Source: Phycisphaerales bacterium (GTDB lineage: Bacteria; Planctomycetota; Phycisphaerae; Phycisphaerales; UBA1924). From it: 39,826 nt of DNA. Under the pieces are notes generated by a model. That model saw only the letters and a program-made list of their open reading frames with translations, did not search any database and was not told the DNA's origin. Each line of letters starts with the position of its first letter. The first letter of the stretch is position 1. Made by a program: the position numbers and the translations under genes. Location of the stretch: NCBI GenBank assembly GCA_007693765.1, contig RECZ01000090.1, positions 1-39,826 on the forward strand, in the 5' to 3' direction. Shown piece after piece: positions 8,238 through 16,606 of the stretch.

Positions 8238-8726
8238 TCACGCGCCGGACATCACCGCCGCGACGCCGCCGTCCACGCACGCCGGGGTGAGCCCCGCGAG
8301 CGGGTACCGACGGACCAGAGCCTCGCCCAGGGCCTGCGCATCGGCCGTCACGAAGTGGCTGGGCGTGCGCAGCTTGCGGTACACGAAGTTGATCGCCCGC
8401 GGCAGGTGCGTAGGCGTGGTGCAGACGACGAGCTCCTGCCGGTCGAAGCGGAGCGGCAGCACGCGGAACTGCCACGCCTGCCGGGCGCTGAGCAGCGTGA
8501 GCGCATCGGGGTCGACACGCTCGGTCCGCGGGTCGACACGCTCGGCGATCGAGGCGTACTGCTCGACCCACGCGCCCTCAACGGCCTTGGGGCAGACTCC
8601 GAACATGCGCTCGGCCAAAGCGCCGAAGGGCACGCCGCGGAGCGCCTGCTCCTCCAGCACCAGCCGCACCTGCTCTTCGGTCAGCAGGCCGCGAGCCACC
8701 ATCAGTTCACCGAGTCGGAGGGTCAT
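8238..8726 (-). CDS. Stand-alone GspE N-terminal / MshEN-like domain protein
   Basis: 162 aa. The opening R-L-G-E-L-M-V-A-R-G-L-L-T-E-E-Q and the later pattern L-P-L-R-F-D-R-Q-E-L-V-V-C-T-T-P follow the N-terminal domain of type II secretion/type IV pilus assembly ATPases. Some of these (MshEN domains) bind c-di-GMP. Here the protein ends after this domain, with no ATPase part. GGAG lies 8 nt before the ATG. It is 244 nt upstream of pilT in the same direction, so it may be a detached regulatory domain for one of the two downstream ATPases. Whether c-di-GMP-contacting residues are kept cannot be judged by eye. Confidence 0.7.
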   Translation of the reverse strand: MTLRLGELMVARGLLTEEQVRLVLEEQALRGVPFGALAERMFGVCPKAVEGAWVEQYASIAERVDPRTERVDPDALTLLSARQAWQFRVLPLRFDRQELVVCTTPTHLPRAINFVYRKLRTPSHFVTADAQALGEALVRRYPLAGLTPACVDGGVAAVMSGA

Positions 8727-9103
8727 GCGAGCGTCTCCAATGGGGGCGGCGGCGTGCCGTCCCAGCGACCCCTCTCATCGACGCACGCCGGCCGATTCCC
8801 CACGCTCGGGGAGGTTCTCACGCACGTGATGCGTCGGTGCTACGGCGTGTGCGAACGTCGCGAACTGCAGTGATCGCGCGGCGTCGGCGCGGCCGAATTC
8901 GATCGCGCCGGCTTGCATTCCAGGGAATGATTTGTTCGGCCGCACCGGGCCCGGGAACGTCCACGCCCACGACATCGGGGCTGGCGCCCGCCGAGGCATA
9001 ATGGTTATCGGACGAATTAATCGGGCGTCCAAGCCGGGAAATTCTCGCCGAACCCTGCCGGGCCGCGGTCTGGTCGCCCAGTGGCTCGCCCAGAGAGGCG
9101 GGG
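8727..9103. other. 377-nt gene-free region with a small palindrome
   Basis: No convincing reading frame lies between the MshEN-like gene and clpS. The stretch contains the perfect inverted repeat CATTCC-AG-GGAATG at 8916-8929. A locally AT-rich patch near 8995-9020 could hold a promoter for the minus-strand ATPase block. No T-run terminator or known RNA motif was recognised. It probably holds the promoter region of the downstream minus-strand genes. Confidence 0.35.
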
Positions 9104-9433
9104 TTATTCGCCCGGCTCGATCGACACCGAGAGCCGCTTGGTGCGGAACTGGTCGCGGTAAAGCTCCGCCCGTTCCTTGTGGGTGACGAGGATGAGCGAG
9201 ACACCCGTCTCGTGGGCCTCCACGGTGCGGTGGAACGCCTCCTCCTTGCGGAGGGGGGTCAGTTCGACGATCGAGGCGACGACGTGCCCGACCTCGTTCA
9301 CATCGTCGTTGTGCAGGAGCACCTTGTAGGGCGGAAGGCGGTCGAGACGCGGCGGGGCCGGGCGAGTCGCCGTAGCGGTGGCGTTCTCAGACCCTGACGA
9401 TGCGTGTTCGATCTCGGGTTCTCGGGTCGTCAT
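9104..9433 (-). CDS. clpS: ATP-dependent Clp protease adaptor ClpS
   Basis: 109 aa from the ATG at 9433, preferred over an upstream in-frame ATG because an AGGAGGG ribosome binding site lies 11 nt before it. The ClpS core is clear from about residue 40: Y-K-V-L-L-H-N-D-D-V-N-E-V with the N-degron-binding Asp/Asn, V-V-x-S-I-V near 59-64, and E-A-H-E-T-G-V-S-L-I-L-V-T-H-K-E-R-A-E near 81-99. ClpS delivers N-degron substrates to ClpA/ClpC. The first 35 residues are a Thr/Ala-rich disordered leader. No clpA/clpC is adjacent. The gene is divergent from the Ser/Thr kinase. Confidence 0.93.
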   Translation of the reverse strand: MTTREPEIEHASSGSENATATATRPAPPRLDRLPPYKVLLHNDDVNEVGHVVASIVELTPLRKEEAFHRTVEAHETGVSLILVTHKERAELYRDQFRTKRLSVSIEPGE

Positions 9434-9527
9434 GATTCGGCTCGCCCTCCTGGCTGCGGTGAGGTGATCGTTCCAACACTGTATGCGGGCAAGGGGTCCG
9501 AACCAAGCAGGCGCGGCTTCTCGGACC

Positions 9528-9572
9528 TTCTCCAATCCGGGCCTTGCTCTACACTCGGCGACCGCTCAGGAA
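9528..9572 (+). promoter_or_regulatory. Putative promoter and ribosome binding site of the kinase gene
   Basis: TACACT at 9550-9555 is a plausible -10 box, with a weak TTCTCC 16 nt upstream at 9528-9533. AGGAA at 9568-9572 sits 6 nt before the GTG at 9579 and decides the start choice. Predicted from sequence pattern only. Confidence 0.35.
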
Positions 9573-9578
9573 GCCGCT

Positions 9579-12281
9579 GTGACCGATCACGACGAGACCA
9601 GACCGACACCCCCGGAACCACGGTTCGACCCCGTCGCCGGCGCCTCGCCCGGCGAGAGCGACCGGCCGCGCTCGGGCTCCGACCCGGACGCCACCACATC
9701 CCCCACCGGCTCCGGGCGGCGGCGCGCCCGGTTCCAGCCGGGGGCGGTCATCGGCGAGCGGTACCGGATCGCGACGTTTCTTGGGCGCGGCGGGATGGGC
9801 GAGGTGTACCTCGCCGACGACATGCGCCTCGACCAGCAGGTGGCGTTGAAGTTCCTGCCCGAGCAGGCGTCGCAGGACGCCTCGTGGCGCGAGCGTCTGC
9901 AGAACGAGGTGCGCCTGGCGCGGCAGGTCTCGCACAAGCACGTCTGCCGCGTGTACGACATCGGAGAGACGAGCACGCCCGACGGCGCCCTCCTGTACCT
10001 GAGCATGGAGTACGTGGACGGCGAAGACCTCGCATCGCTGCTGCGCCGGATCGGACGCCTGCCGCGCGACAAGGCGGTGGCCATCGCCCGCCAGTTGTGC
10101 GCCGGGCTGCACGCGGCCCACGCGGAGGGCGTGCTGCACCGCGACCTCAAGCCCGCCAACATCATGCTCGACGGGCGCGGCGACGCCCGCATCACGGACT
10201 TCGGCGTCGCGGGCGTCGCAGAACAACTCACCGCCGAGGACGCCCGCGCCGGCACGCCGGCGTACATGGCGCCCGAGCAACTCCGCGGCGAGTCCGTCTC
10301 GATCCAGAGCGACATCTACGCGCTAGGGCTGGTCCTGTACGAACTGTTCACCGGCTCGCGGGCGCACAGCGGCGAAACCGTCGACGCGCTGCGGCACGAG
10401 CGAGAATCCTCCGCGCCCAGCGCGCCGTCCACGGTCATCCACGACATGGACCCGGTGGTCGAACGCGTGATCCTGCGCTGCCTGTCCCCGGAGCCGCACG
10501 ATCGCCCGGCCTCGGCGATGAGCGTCGCGGCGGCGCTGCCGGGCGGAGACCCGCTCGCCGCGGCGCTGGCGGCGGGCGAGACGCCCTCGCCCGAACTGGT
10601 CGCGGCGTCGGGCGGTGAGGGCGCGATGCGCCCGCGGACGGCGCTGCTCTGCGCAGCGCTGACGCTGGTGATGGCTGCGGCGTTCGTGTGGTCCAACCAG
10701 CCGCTGAAGCGATGGGGTTTGCTCGAGGGCATGGTTGCACCGGCGGTGGCGGAGGACCGCGCGCGCGAGGCGCTGCGGGTCGCGGGGCACGATCCGAGGG
10801 CGGCGCACGAGCGGTTGGGCGTCGAGACCGATCACCCGTTGCTGACGCATATCCTCCAATTCGAATCGGACCGCGCCGCGCGCATCGCGCTCCAGCGCAG
10901 CGCGCGCCCCAGCACGGTCGCCTACATCTGGCGCGGCTCTCCCATGCCGATCGTGACGTCGCACGAGGACATCCACCCGGCGGGGATGTCCTCGTGGGAT
11001 CCGCCCTTCTGGATGCCCAACGAGCGCATGGTGCACCTGCACGCCGACGGCTCGTTGCGGACGCTGCGCGTGCTGACGCCGTGGATGATGACGCCCGGCG
11101 CGGCGGACGTGCGCCCCGACTGGCCCGCGCTCTTCGCGCTCGCGGGGCTGGACTTCGACGGCTTCGAGCCCGACGAGCCCACGCTCTTCCCGCCGCTGAA
11201 CGCCGAGTCTCGGCTCGCGTGGAAGCGAACGGGCGCGGACGCGGACGATCCGTTCATCCCGGTGCGGGTGGAGGCGGCGGAGCGGGCCGGTCGCGTGGTG
11301 TTCTTCCGCGCGCTGTACGGGTGGGACATGACCGGCGCGTCCGGGAATGTCGAGCAGACACGCTCGCTCATGTACTGGATCCAGATCGTCACGCTGATCC
11401 TGATGATCTCGATCGGCGTCGGCTCGATCGTGATGGCGTGGCGGCACGTGCGCATCGGGCGGGGCGACCGGCGCGGGGCGATGACGCTGATGGCGATCGC
11501 GTTCCCGCTCACGCTGCTGGCGACGGCGCTGGCGATGGTCGTGTCGCCGCTGGTGCTGGGGACGCACTTCCCGCGCGTCATCGGGATGTCGCTGTTCAGC
11601 GCGTTCTTCCTCGGCGTGATGTATCTGGCGGTGGAGCCGATCGTGCGTCGATCGTGGCCGCAGGTGCTGACGGCGTGGTCGCGGCTGCTCGCTGGGCGTT
11701 GGCGCGACCCGCTGGTCGGGCGCTCGCTGCTGCTGGGCGCCGTCGCGGGCGCCGCGGCGGGGATGCTGCACCAGAGCGGGAACCTCGCGTCGTTCCTGAC
11801 GACAGGCGTCGCGGCGGACGCGGGGCGGGCGTCGCCGCTGGACTGGCTGAGCATCCGCTGGGGGTTCGTCGGTCTGGCCGCGGTGGCGATCGCGGCGCCG
11901 CTGATGTCGTTCCTGTACGTCGTGCTGCTGGTGGCGCTGCGCGCCGCGCTGCGGAAGCCTTGGCTCTGGGCGCCCGCGTTCCTGCTTCTGGGAACGCTGC
12001 TGCTCGAGCGGGACCTGTTCTACAACGCGACGATTCTGCCCGGCGCGCTCATCATCACCGCGCTGCGGCTCGTGCTGATCATGCGGTGCGGCGTGCTGGC
12101 CGCGGCGGCGTTCGAGGGGGTGCGGATGATCCTGCGCCACACCCCCCTGCTGCCGGACCTGCAATCGTGGCAGGGCGCGACGACGGTGTTCTGGGGCCTC
12201 GTGCTGCTGGCGTTCCTGGCGTACGCGACGCACACGGCGATCGGCGCTCACAGGCCTACCCGCGCCCCGGCGAGCGTTTGA
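9579..12281 (+). CDS. PknB-like Ser/Thr protein kinase fused to a polytopic membrane domain
   Basis: 900 aa from the GTG at 9579, chosen for its AGGAA site; an upstream ATG at 9483 has none and would run through the clpS promoter. A Pro/Asp-rich leader (1-55) precedes a complete Hanks kinase domain (about 61-320): Gly loop GRGGMGEV at 69-76, Lys91, HRDLKPAN at 187-194, DFG at 207-209 and APE at 231-233, so it should be active. A membrane segment at about 353-372 leads to a roughly 220-residue, probably exported domain. About seven further hydrophobic segments follow between residue 600 and 885. I do not recognise the exported or polytopic parts. The design suggests envelope sensing with cytoplasmic phosphorylation. 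The gene appears monocistronic. Confidence 0.88.
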   Translation: MTDHDETRPTPPEPRFDPVAGASPGESDRPRSGSDPDATTSPTGSGRRRARFQPGAVIGERYRIATFLGRGGMGEVYLADDMRLDQQVALKFLPEQASQDASWRERLQNEVRLARQVSHKHVCRVYDIGETSTPDGALLYLSMEYVDGEDLASLLRRIGRLPRDKAVAIARQLCAGLHAAHAEGVLHRDLKPANIMLDGRGDARITDFGVAGVAEQLTAEDARAGTPAYMAPEQLRGESVSIQSDIYALGLVLYELFTGSRAHSGETVDALRHERESSAPSAPSTVIHDMDPVVERVILRCLSPEPHDRPASAMSVAAALPGGDPLAAALAAGETPSPELVAASGGEGAMRPRTALLCAALTLVMAAAFVWSNQPLKRWGLLEGMVAPAVAEDRAREALRVAGHDPRAAHERLGVETDHPLLTHILQFESDRAARIALQRSARPSTVAYIWRGSPMPIVTSHEDIHPAGMSSWDPPFWMPNERMVHLHADGSLRTLRVLTPWMMTPGAADVRPDWPALFALAGLDFDGFEPDEPTLFPPLNAESRLAWKRTGADADDPFIPVRVEAAERAGRVVFFRALYGWDMTGASGNVEQTRSLMYWIQIVTLILMISIGVGSIVMAWRHVRIGRGDRRGAMTLMAIAFPLTLLATALAMVVSPLVLGTHFPRVIGMSLFSAFFLGVMYLAVEPIVRRSWPQVLTAWSRLLAGRWRDPLVGRSLLLGAVAGAAAGMLHQSGNLASFLTTGVAADAGRASPLDWLSIRWGFVGLAAVAIAAPLMSFLYVVLLVALRAALRKPWLWAPAFLLLGTLLLERDLFYNATILPGALIITALRLVLIMRCGVLAAAAFEGVRMILRHTPLLPDLQSWQGATTVFWGLVLLAFLAYATHTAIGAHRPTRAPASV

Positions 12282-12320
12282 CGCGCCCGCGAGCCTGGAC
12301 GGAGCGCGCTGGCGCGCACG

Positions 12321-12357
12321 AAAAAGCGGCGTGAGCGCTGTGAGGCGCCCACGCCGC
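12321..12357 (-). terminator. Rho-independent terminator of the dockerin-tagged gene
   Basis: On the minus strand an 8-bp stem GCGGCGTG/CACGCCGC (12350-12357 with 12326-12333, 16-nt loop) is followed directly by T5 (12325-12321). It lies 28 nt after the stop of the gene at 12385. There is no T-run on the plus side. Confidence 0.75.
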
Positions 12358-12384
12358 GGGATGCAATCATGCATTGGGTCGGGA

Positions 12385-14559
12385 TCAGTCGTCGAGATGC
12401 CACGTCTCGGCGGCCATGAAGCGGTCGTCGCCGCCCTCACCGTCGCCGAACTCCATCGCGAGGCCGACGCAGGGGATGTAGCCCAGCCCCGCGACGCGGG
12501 CGACCTCGGCCTGCACTTCGGCGTCGGTCGGGGGCTTGCCGAGGGCGCTGGTGAGGCGGTCGCGACGGATCAGGCCCCAGGTCTCGTGGCCGGGGATGAG
12601 GTAGTCAGCCAACGCGTGGGGCTGCTCGAGACGAAGGTGGAGTTGGTTCGCCGGACGCGTCGCGACGAGGAAAGCGGGGGCCAGCGTGTGGATGAGGTCG
12701 CCGCAGGGCGGCTCGGTGATGAATGTCACGTGGGGGGCGCGACGCTGCATCATCTGCAGCCACTGCCACGCGTCCCACGGCTGCAGCCTCCGGAAGGAGT
12801 CGAGGCCGATGGTGCGCACACCCGCCGCGACCGCGCCATCGAGCTCCTCAAACGCGAGCGCGACATGTTCACGGTTGTTGGGATCGAGCTGCTCCCACTC
12901 GTCGGTATTCCACGAACGCATCACGCGCACCGATGATCCCCACCACAGCCCGAGGTTGCCGCCCACGCTGGAGACGCGCTGCAGTTGCTGCTGCGCATCG
13001 GCCATGTTGTGGCCGTACTGAGCGCCCTTGGACCAATGGCTCGTGAAGAGGAATGGGTTTTGCATCTCGTCGTGGTTCACGAACAGTCCCGTTGGTCGCC
13101 AGAGCATGAAGCGCGACCACCCCTGATCAACGGCGTTCACAAATCGGTCCGCCCAAGGCTGCCAGCCGTACAAATCTGGGCGTAGCGTGTCATGGCCAAA
13201 TCCGTATGGGTTGCTGGACGTTTGATTCCCAACTTGGGCCGCTGAACGCGCGTTGACAGGCCGCGCGTCGCGTGTGTAACGGACTGGGCCGTAGAGTGAC
13301 TGGAAATAATCGCGGTAGGGCTCGAGGGTGTGGATCCAATCCACGTCGCCCTTTACAACACGCACGGCGAGGACATAGACGCGCACTTCCCCGGGATGTA
13401 AATCGCCTTGGGGATTGTATTTGTTCGGATCGCTCTCGGTGTTGGGTATGACCTCGACCGCCCAGTTTAACCCGCTGTGCGAAGCTGCGCCGCCGGGCGT
13501 GCGAATGCGGAGTCGCACTTGGTGCTTATACTCGAGTACGGGGTAATGCAGGCTGACGCCAACTTTGTAAGGAGCCTCGCCAAACACAACTACAGGTGAG
13601 TACTGACCACCAGGATAGAACCAACCTCCGGGCGCAATCGGCCCGCCGTTGTTGTTGATCTCGTAGGGCTTGCCGTCGAAGCGGAAGTCGTGCGCCTCGA
13701 TGATCTGGCCGAAGCGGAAACCACCGACGGTGAACTTGCCCAGGCCCGCCATCGCGCCGGTGTTGTTGGTGAAGGTGTAGACGACGTTGAAGCCGTTGCT
13801 GACCGGCACCATCTGGATGCTCGGCGACACGCTGGTGGGGTGGTTGGAGTTGTTGCTGCCCGACCAGAGCCGCTGGCCGTTGGGCTTGATGATGTACGTT
13901 CCCGTGTCCACGTCCATCATCTCGATCTTGTTGCCGTCGACCAGCGTCGTCGCGACCGTCACCGCGGGCGCCGGCGCTGGCGGGGAGGACGGCGCAGGTT
14001 TGCCGGGGGGCGTGGACGGGCTGGGCGGAGTGACGATGTCGTCGTACGTCTCGCCCACACGGCGAAGGAGCTCGAAGAGGTCGTGCGAATCGACCACGCC
14101 GTCGCCGTTGATGTCCAGACTGGGGCCGTTGGGGTCGAAGGGGGCGCCGAAATACAGCTTGAAGAGCGCCACGTCCGCGGCGTCGACGACGCCGTCGTTG
14201 TTCAGGTCCGGGCTGGCGCCCCGCGAACCCGTGGCCGCCGCTGGGGCCGTCTGACTCGGCGGCGACGAGACGAGCACGAGCGGCACATCAGGCTGTGCGA
14301 TCGGCTGCGCAATCCCCAGTCTGGCGGCCTGCCTCGCCGCCTGCATCGCCGCACGTTCCGCCTGCCTCGCTTCCCGTGCCTGTTGCCTGGCGAACTGGCG
14401 CGCCTCCCTTTCAGCCTGCCTCTGGGCCTGCCGCTCCGCCTTGAGTTGGGCCTTGGTGAGGGCCGCATGAGACGCCGAGGTCAGCATCGCGAATGTGATT
14501 CCCGCCACAATCACGAATTTCGCGACGCGGGCCGGCTCCGTCCTACTCCGTGTCGTCAT
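12385..14559 (-). CDS. Secreted dockerin-tagged protein of an unrecognised family (paralogue A)
   Basis: 724 aa. A signal peptide (about 1-33) is followed by an Ala/Gln/Arg/Glu helix or coiled coil (34-80). Two dockerin-like calcium loops follow: DLNNDGVVDAADV at about 118-130 and DINGDGVVDSHDL at about 149-161. A Pro/Ser linker (176-200) leads to a roughly 520-residue domain shared with the lipoprotein encoded 277 nt away. Shared motifs include G-G-F-R-F-G, E-Y-K-H-Q-V-R, P-Y-R-D-Y-F, N-P-Y-G-F, W-L-x-M-M-Q-x-R-A-P, A-P-A-F-L-V-A-T-R-P, P-H-A-L-A-D-Y-L and P-G-H-E-T-W-G-L-I-R-R-D-R-L. An AAAGGAG site lies 8 nt before the ATG. A glycoside-hydrolase-like or carbohydrate-binding role is only a guess. 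Part of the coding region (13.15-13.64 kb) is visibly lower in GC. Confidence 0.72.
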   Translation of the reverse strand: MTTRSRTEPARVAKFVIVAGITFAMLTSASHAALTKAQLKAERQAQRQAEREARQFARQQAREARQAERAAMQAARQAARLGIAQPIAQPDVPLVLVSSPPSQTAPAAATGSRGASPDLNNDGVVDAADVALFKLYFGAPFDPNGPSLDINGDGVVDSHDLFELLRRVGETYDDIVTPPSPSTPPGKPAPSSPPAPAPAVTVATTLVDGNKIEMMDVDTGTYIIKPNGQRLWSGSNNSNHPTSVSPSIQMVPVSNGFNVVYTFTNNTGAMAGLGKFTVGGFRFGQIIEAHDFRFDGKPYEINNNGGPIAPGGWFYPGGQYSPVVVFGEAPYKVGVSLHYPVLEYKHQVRLRIRTPGGAASHSGLNWAVEVIPNTESDPNKYNPQGDLHPGEVRVYVLAVRVVKGDVDWIHTLEPYRDYFQSLYGPVRYTRDARPVNARSAAQVGNQTSSNPYGFGHDTLRPDLYGWQPWADRFVNAVDQGWSRFMLWRPTGLFVNHDEMQNPFLFTSHWSKGAQYGHNMADAQQQLQRVSSVGGNLGLWWGSSVRVMRSWNTDEWEQLDPNNREHVALAFEELDGAVAAGVRTIGLDSFRRLQPWDAWQWLQMMQRRAPHVTFITEPPCGDLIHTLAPAFLVATRPANQLHLRLEQPHALADYLIPGHETWGLIRRDRLTSALGKPPTDAEVQAEVARVAGLGYIPCVGLAMEFGDGEGGDDRFMAAETWHLDD

Positions 14560-14706
14560 CGCGTCGACTCCTTTCTACGCGGGCGTCATGGCCACGCGAG
14601 TAGGAAGCTCATCGACTGCGATGAGGACGAGGGTGACGGCGGAGGCGCGCGAGACGACGGTCCCGGGGGGATGGCGCAGGACGCGCAAAGCTGCGCGTGC
14701 ATATGG

Positions 14707-14721
14707 TCACCAAAGTGGTGA
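14707..14721. promoter_or_regulatory. 15-bp operator-like palindrome TCACCA-AAG-TGGTGA
   Basis: A perfect 6-bp inverted repeat with a 3-nt spacer lies in the 277-nt gap between the two paralogues, about 150 nt upstream of the dockerin-tagged gene start. Size and symmetry suit a dimeric repressor site. No assigned regulator or confirmed promoter is adjacent, so this is tentative. Confidence 0.3.
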
Positions 14722-14836
14722 TTCTTCGACCGCCGCGCTTGACGCAGCGCGATTCGTATCCCACACGGGAGGCGCCCCGCGCGCGGACCCCACACCGGCC
14801 CCCCGCGGTCATGGTTATCGAGCACACGCCTTGGGC

Positions 14837-16606
14837 TTAGTCAACGTCCCACGATTCCGCGGCTTCGAAGGCCCCGCGGGCCTCGATGTGGAAGCCCACC
14901 ACCGGCACGTACCCCAGCGCCGCGACGCGGCGCGCTTCGCTCGCGGCGTCGGCGTCAGTCGCGCTGCGGCCGAGAAAACTCTCGAGGCGGTCGCGCCGGA
15001 TCAGCCCCCACGTCTCGTGCCCCGGCAGCAGGTAGTCGGCGAGGGCGTGCGGCGCTTCGAGGCGCAGGTCCGCCGCCTGCGCCGGGCGCGTCGCCACGAG
15101 GAAGGCCGGGGCGAGGCGGTGCAGCACGTCGCCGCTGATGGGCTCGAGCACGAACCGCACCCCCGGCGCCCGGTCCTGCATCATCTCGAGCCACCGCTCG
15201 GCGCGCCACGCCGGCATCCGCCGGAACGCGCCGAGGCCGATGGTCGTTACGCCGGACTCCACGGCGAGGTCGAGTTCTCGGAACGCGCGGGCGACGTGCG
15301 TCGGGTTGTCCGGGTCGAGCTCCTCCGGATTCTCGTCGCTCCAGTCGTCGAGCACCTGCGCCGAGCGCCCCCACCAGAAACCGAGATCGACGCCGTTGAG
15401 CCCCACGCGCCGGAACTCCGACACGCCGTCGCCGGTGCGCATGCCGCGCCCGGCCGCGTCCATCCACGGGGAGACGAAGCGGAAGACGTGCGCGCGGTCG
15501 GCGCCGCCCGGCGCGACGCCCGAGGGCGACCACACCATGACGCGCTCCCACCCGGTCTGGCGTCGCGCGACGAGGAGATCGACCCAAGGCTTCCAGCCGT
15601 GCCGGTCGGGGCGGAGGTTCTCGCGCGTGAAGCCGTAGGGGTTGTCGCGCGACTGGCGCCCGCGCACCGCGACGCTCACGCCGTGAACGGGGCGCGGGTC
15701 GCGCTCGTACGCCACGCCGCCGTACGTCTGGTGGAAATAATCGCGGTAGGGCGCGAAGGTCTCGACCCACGGGCGCCCCTGGCGCGCGATGCGCACCGAG
15801 ACGACGTAGCGCCGACGCTCGCCCGGCGCGAGGTCGCCCTCGGGCGAGTACTTGTTGATGTCGGGCGCTTCGGGGTTGAGGAAGATCTCCGCGACCCACG
15901 GCAGGCCCTCGCGGGCGAACCGGCCGCGTGTGGTGGCGACGCGCATGCGCACCTGGTGCTTGTACTCCATGATCGGGTACTGCACGCTCACGCCGACGGT
16001 GTACGGGTCTTCGCGCAGCGCCAGCACCGGGGCGTACCAGCCGTCGGGGTAGTACCACCCGCCCGGGGCCACCGGCCGCCCGCTGTGCTCGAGCGTGCTC
16101 TCCTTGCCGTCGTAGCGGAAGTCACGCGTGTGGATGACGTTGCCGAAGCGGAAGCCGCCGATCGTCACGCGCCCCAGCGACGCGCGGCGGTTGGTCGTGT
16201 TGTGGTACTCGAGGATCAGGTCGAAGCCGTCGCCCGTCGGCGCGAGCGTGAGGCGGGGGCGCGATGCGGGGTTGGACTGGTCGAGCGGCTCCCACACGGG
16301 CTGGCCCGTCGGTGAGAGGATCACATGGTCGGTGCGGGCGTCGACCATCTCGATCGCGTCGGCGCCGACCATGCGTGTGCGCACGAGCGGGGCCTCCGCG
16401 ATCGGGATCCCCCTCGGGCTCGGCGCGGGCGACGCATCCGGCGCGGGCGTACGCGGGGGCGTGGTGCGCGCGTCGCTCGGAGCACGGGCGGCGGGCTCGC
16501 GGTCCGGCGTGCGCCCCACGGGGCGCGCGTCGCACGCGGCGAGCGACGCCACGAGCAGCGCGAGCGCGACGGCGACGCCGCGTTGATGGGCGCGTCGGCG
16601 ACGCAT
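14837..16606 (-). CDS. Lipoprotein of the same unrecognised family (paralogue B)
   Basis: 589 aa. The N-terminus MRRRRAHQRG followed by a hydrophobic stretch ends in the lipobox L-A-A-C (Cys25), so this is a predicted lipoprotein. A Pro/Ala/Arg-rich tether (26-70) leads to the same roughly 520-residue domain as paralogue A, collinear through to the C-terminal P-H-A-L-A-D-Y-L-L-P-G-H-E-T-W-G-L. It lacks the dockerin pair and the Gln/Arg-rich helix. The ATG shares its A with the TGA of the P-type ATPase gene (TGATG), which implies translational coupling. A much longer open frame to 17839 exists, but its extra part is the antisense-frame shadow of the ATPase gene. Confidence 0.75.
   Translation of the reverse strand: MRRRRAHQRGVAVALALLVASLAACDARPVGRTPDREPAARAPSDARTTPPRTPAPDASPAPSPRGIPIAEAPLVRTRMVGADAIEMVDARTDHVILSPTGQPVWEPLDQSNPASRPRLTLAPTGDGFDLILEYHNTTNRRASLGRVTIGGFRFGNVIHTRDFRYDGKESTLEHSGRPVAPGGWYYPDGWYAPVLALREDPYTVGVSVQYPIMEYKHQVRMRVATTRGRFAREGLPWVAEIFLNPEAPDINKYSPEGDLAPGERRRYVVSVRIARQGRPWVETFAPYRDYFHQTYGGVAYERDPRPVHGVSVAVRGRQSRDNPYGFTRENLRPDRHGWKPWVDLLVARRQTGWERVMVWSPSGVAPGGADRAHVFRFVSPWMDAAGRGMRTGDGVSEFRRVGLNGVDLGFWWGRSAQVLDDWSDENPEELDPDNPTHVARAFRELDLAVESGVTTIGLGAFRRMPAWRAERWLEMMQDRAPGVRFVLEPISGDVLHRLAPAFLVATRPAQAADLRLEAPHALADYLLPGHETWGLIRRDRLESFLGRSATDADAASEARRVAALGYVPVVGFHIEARGAFEAAESWDVD

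Noticed and set aside
9483-9578. Upstream ATG for the Ser/Thr kinase
   Set aside because: No ribosome binding site, and it would lie in the intergenic promoter region; the GTG at 9579 has AGGAA at proper spacing.
10323-12440. Long minus-strand open frame opposite the kinase gene
   Set aside because: Arg/His/Gln-rich low-complexity translation typical of antisense frames in GC-rich DNA; the plus-strand kinase is clearly real.
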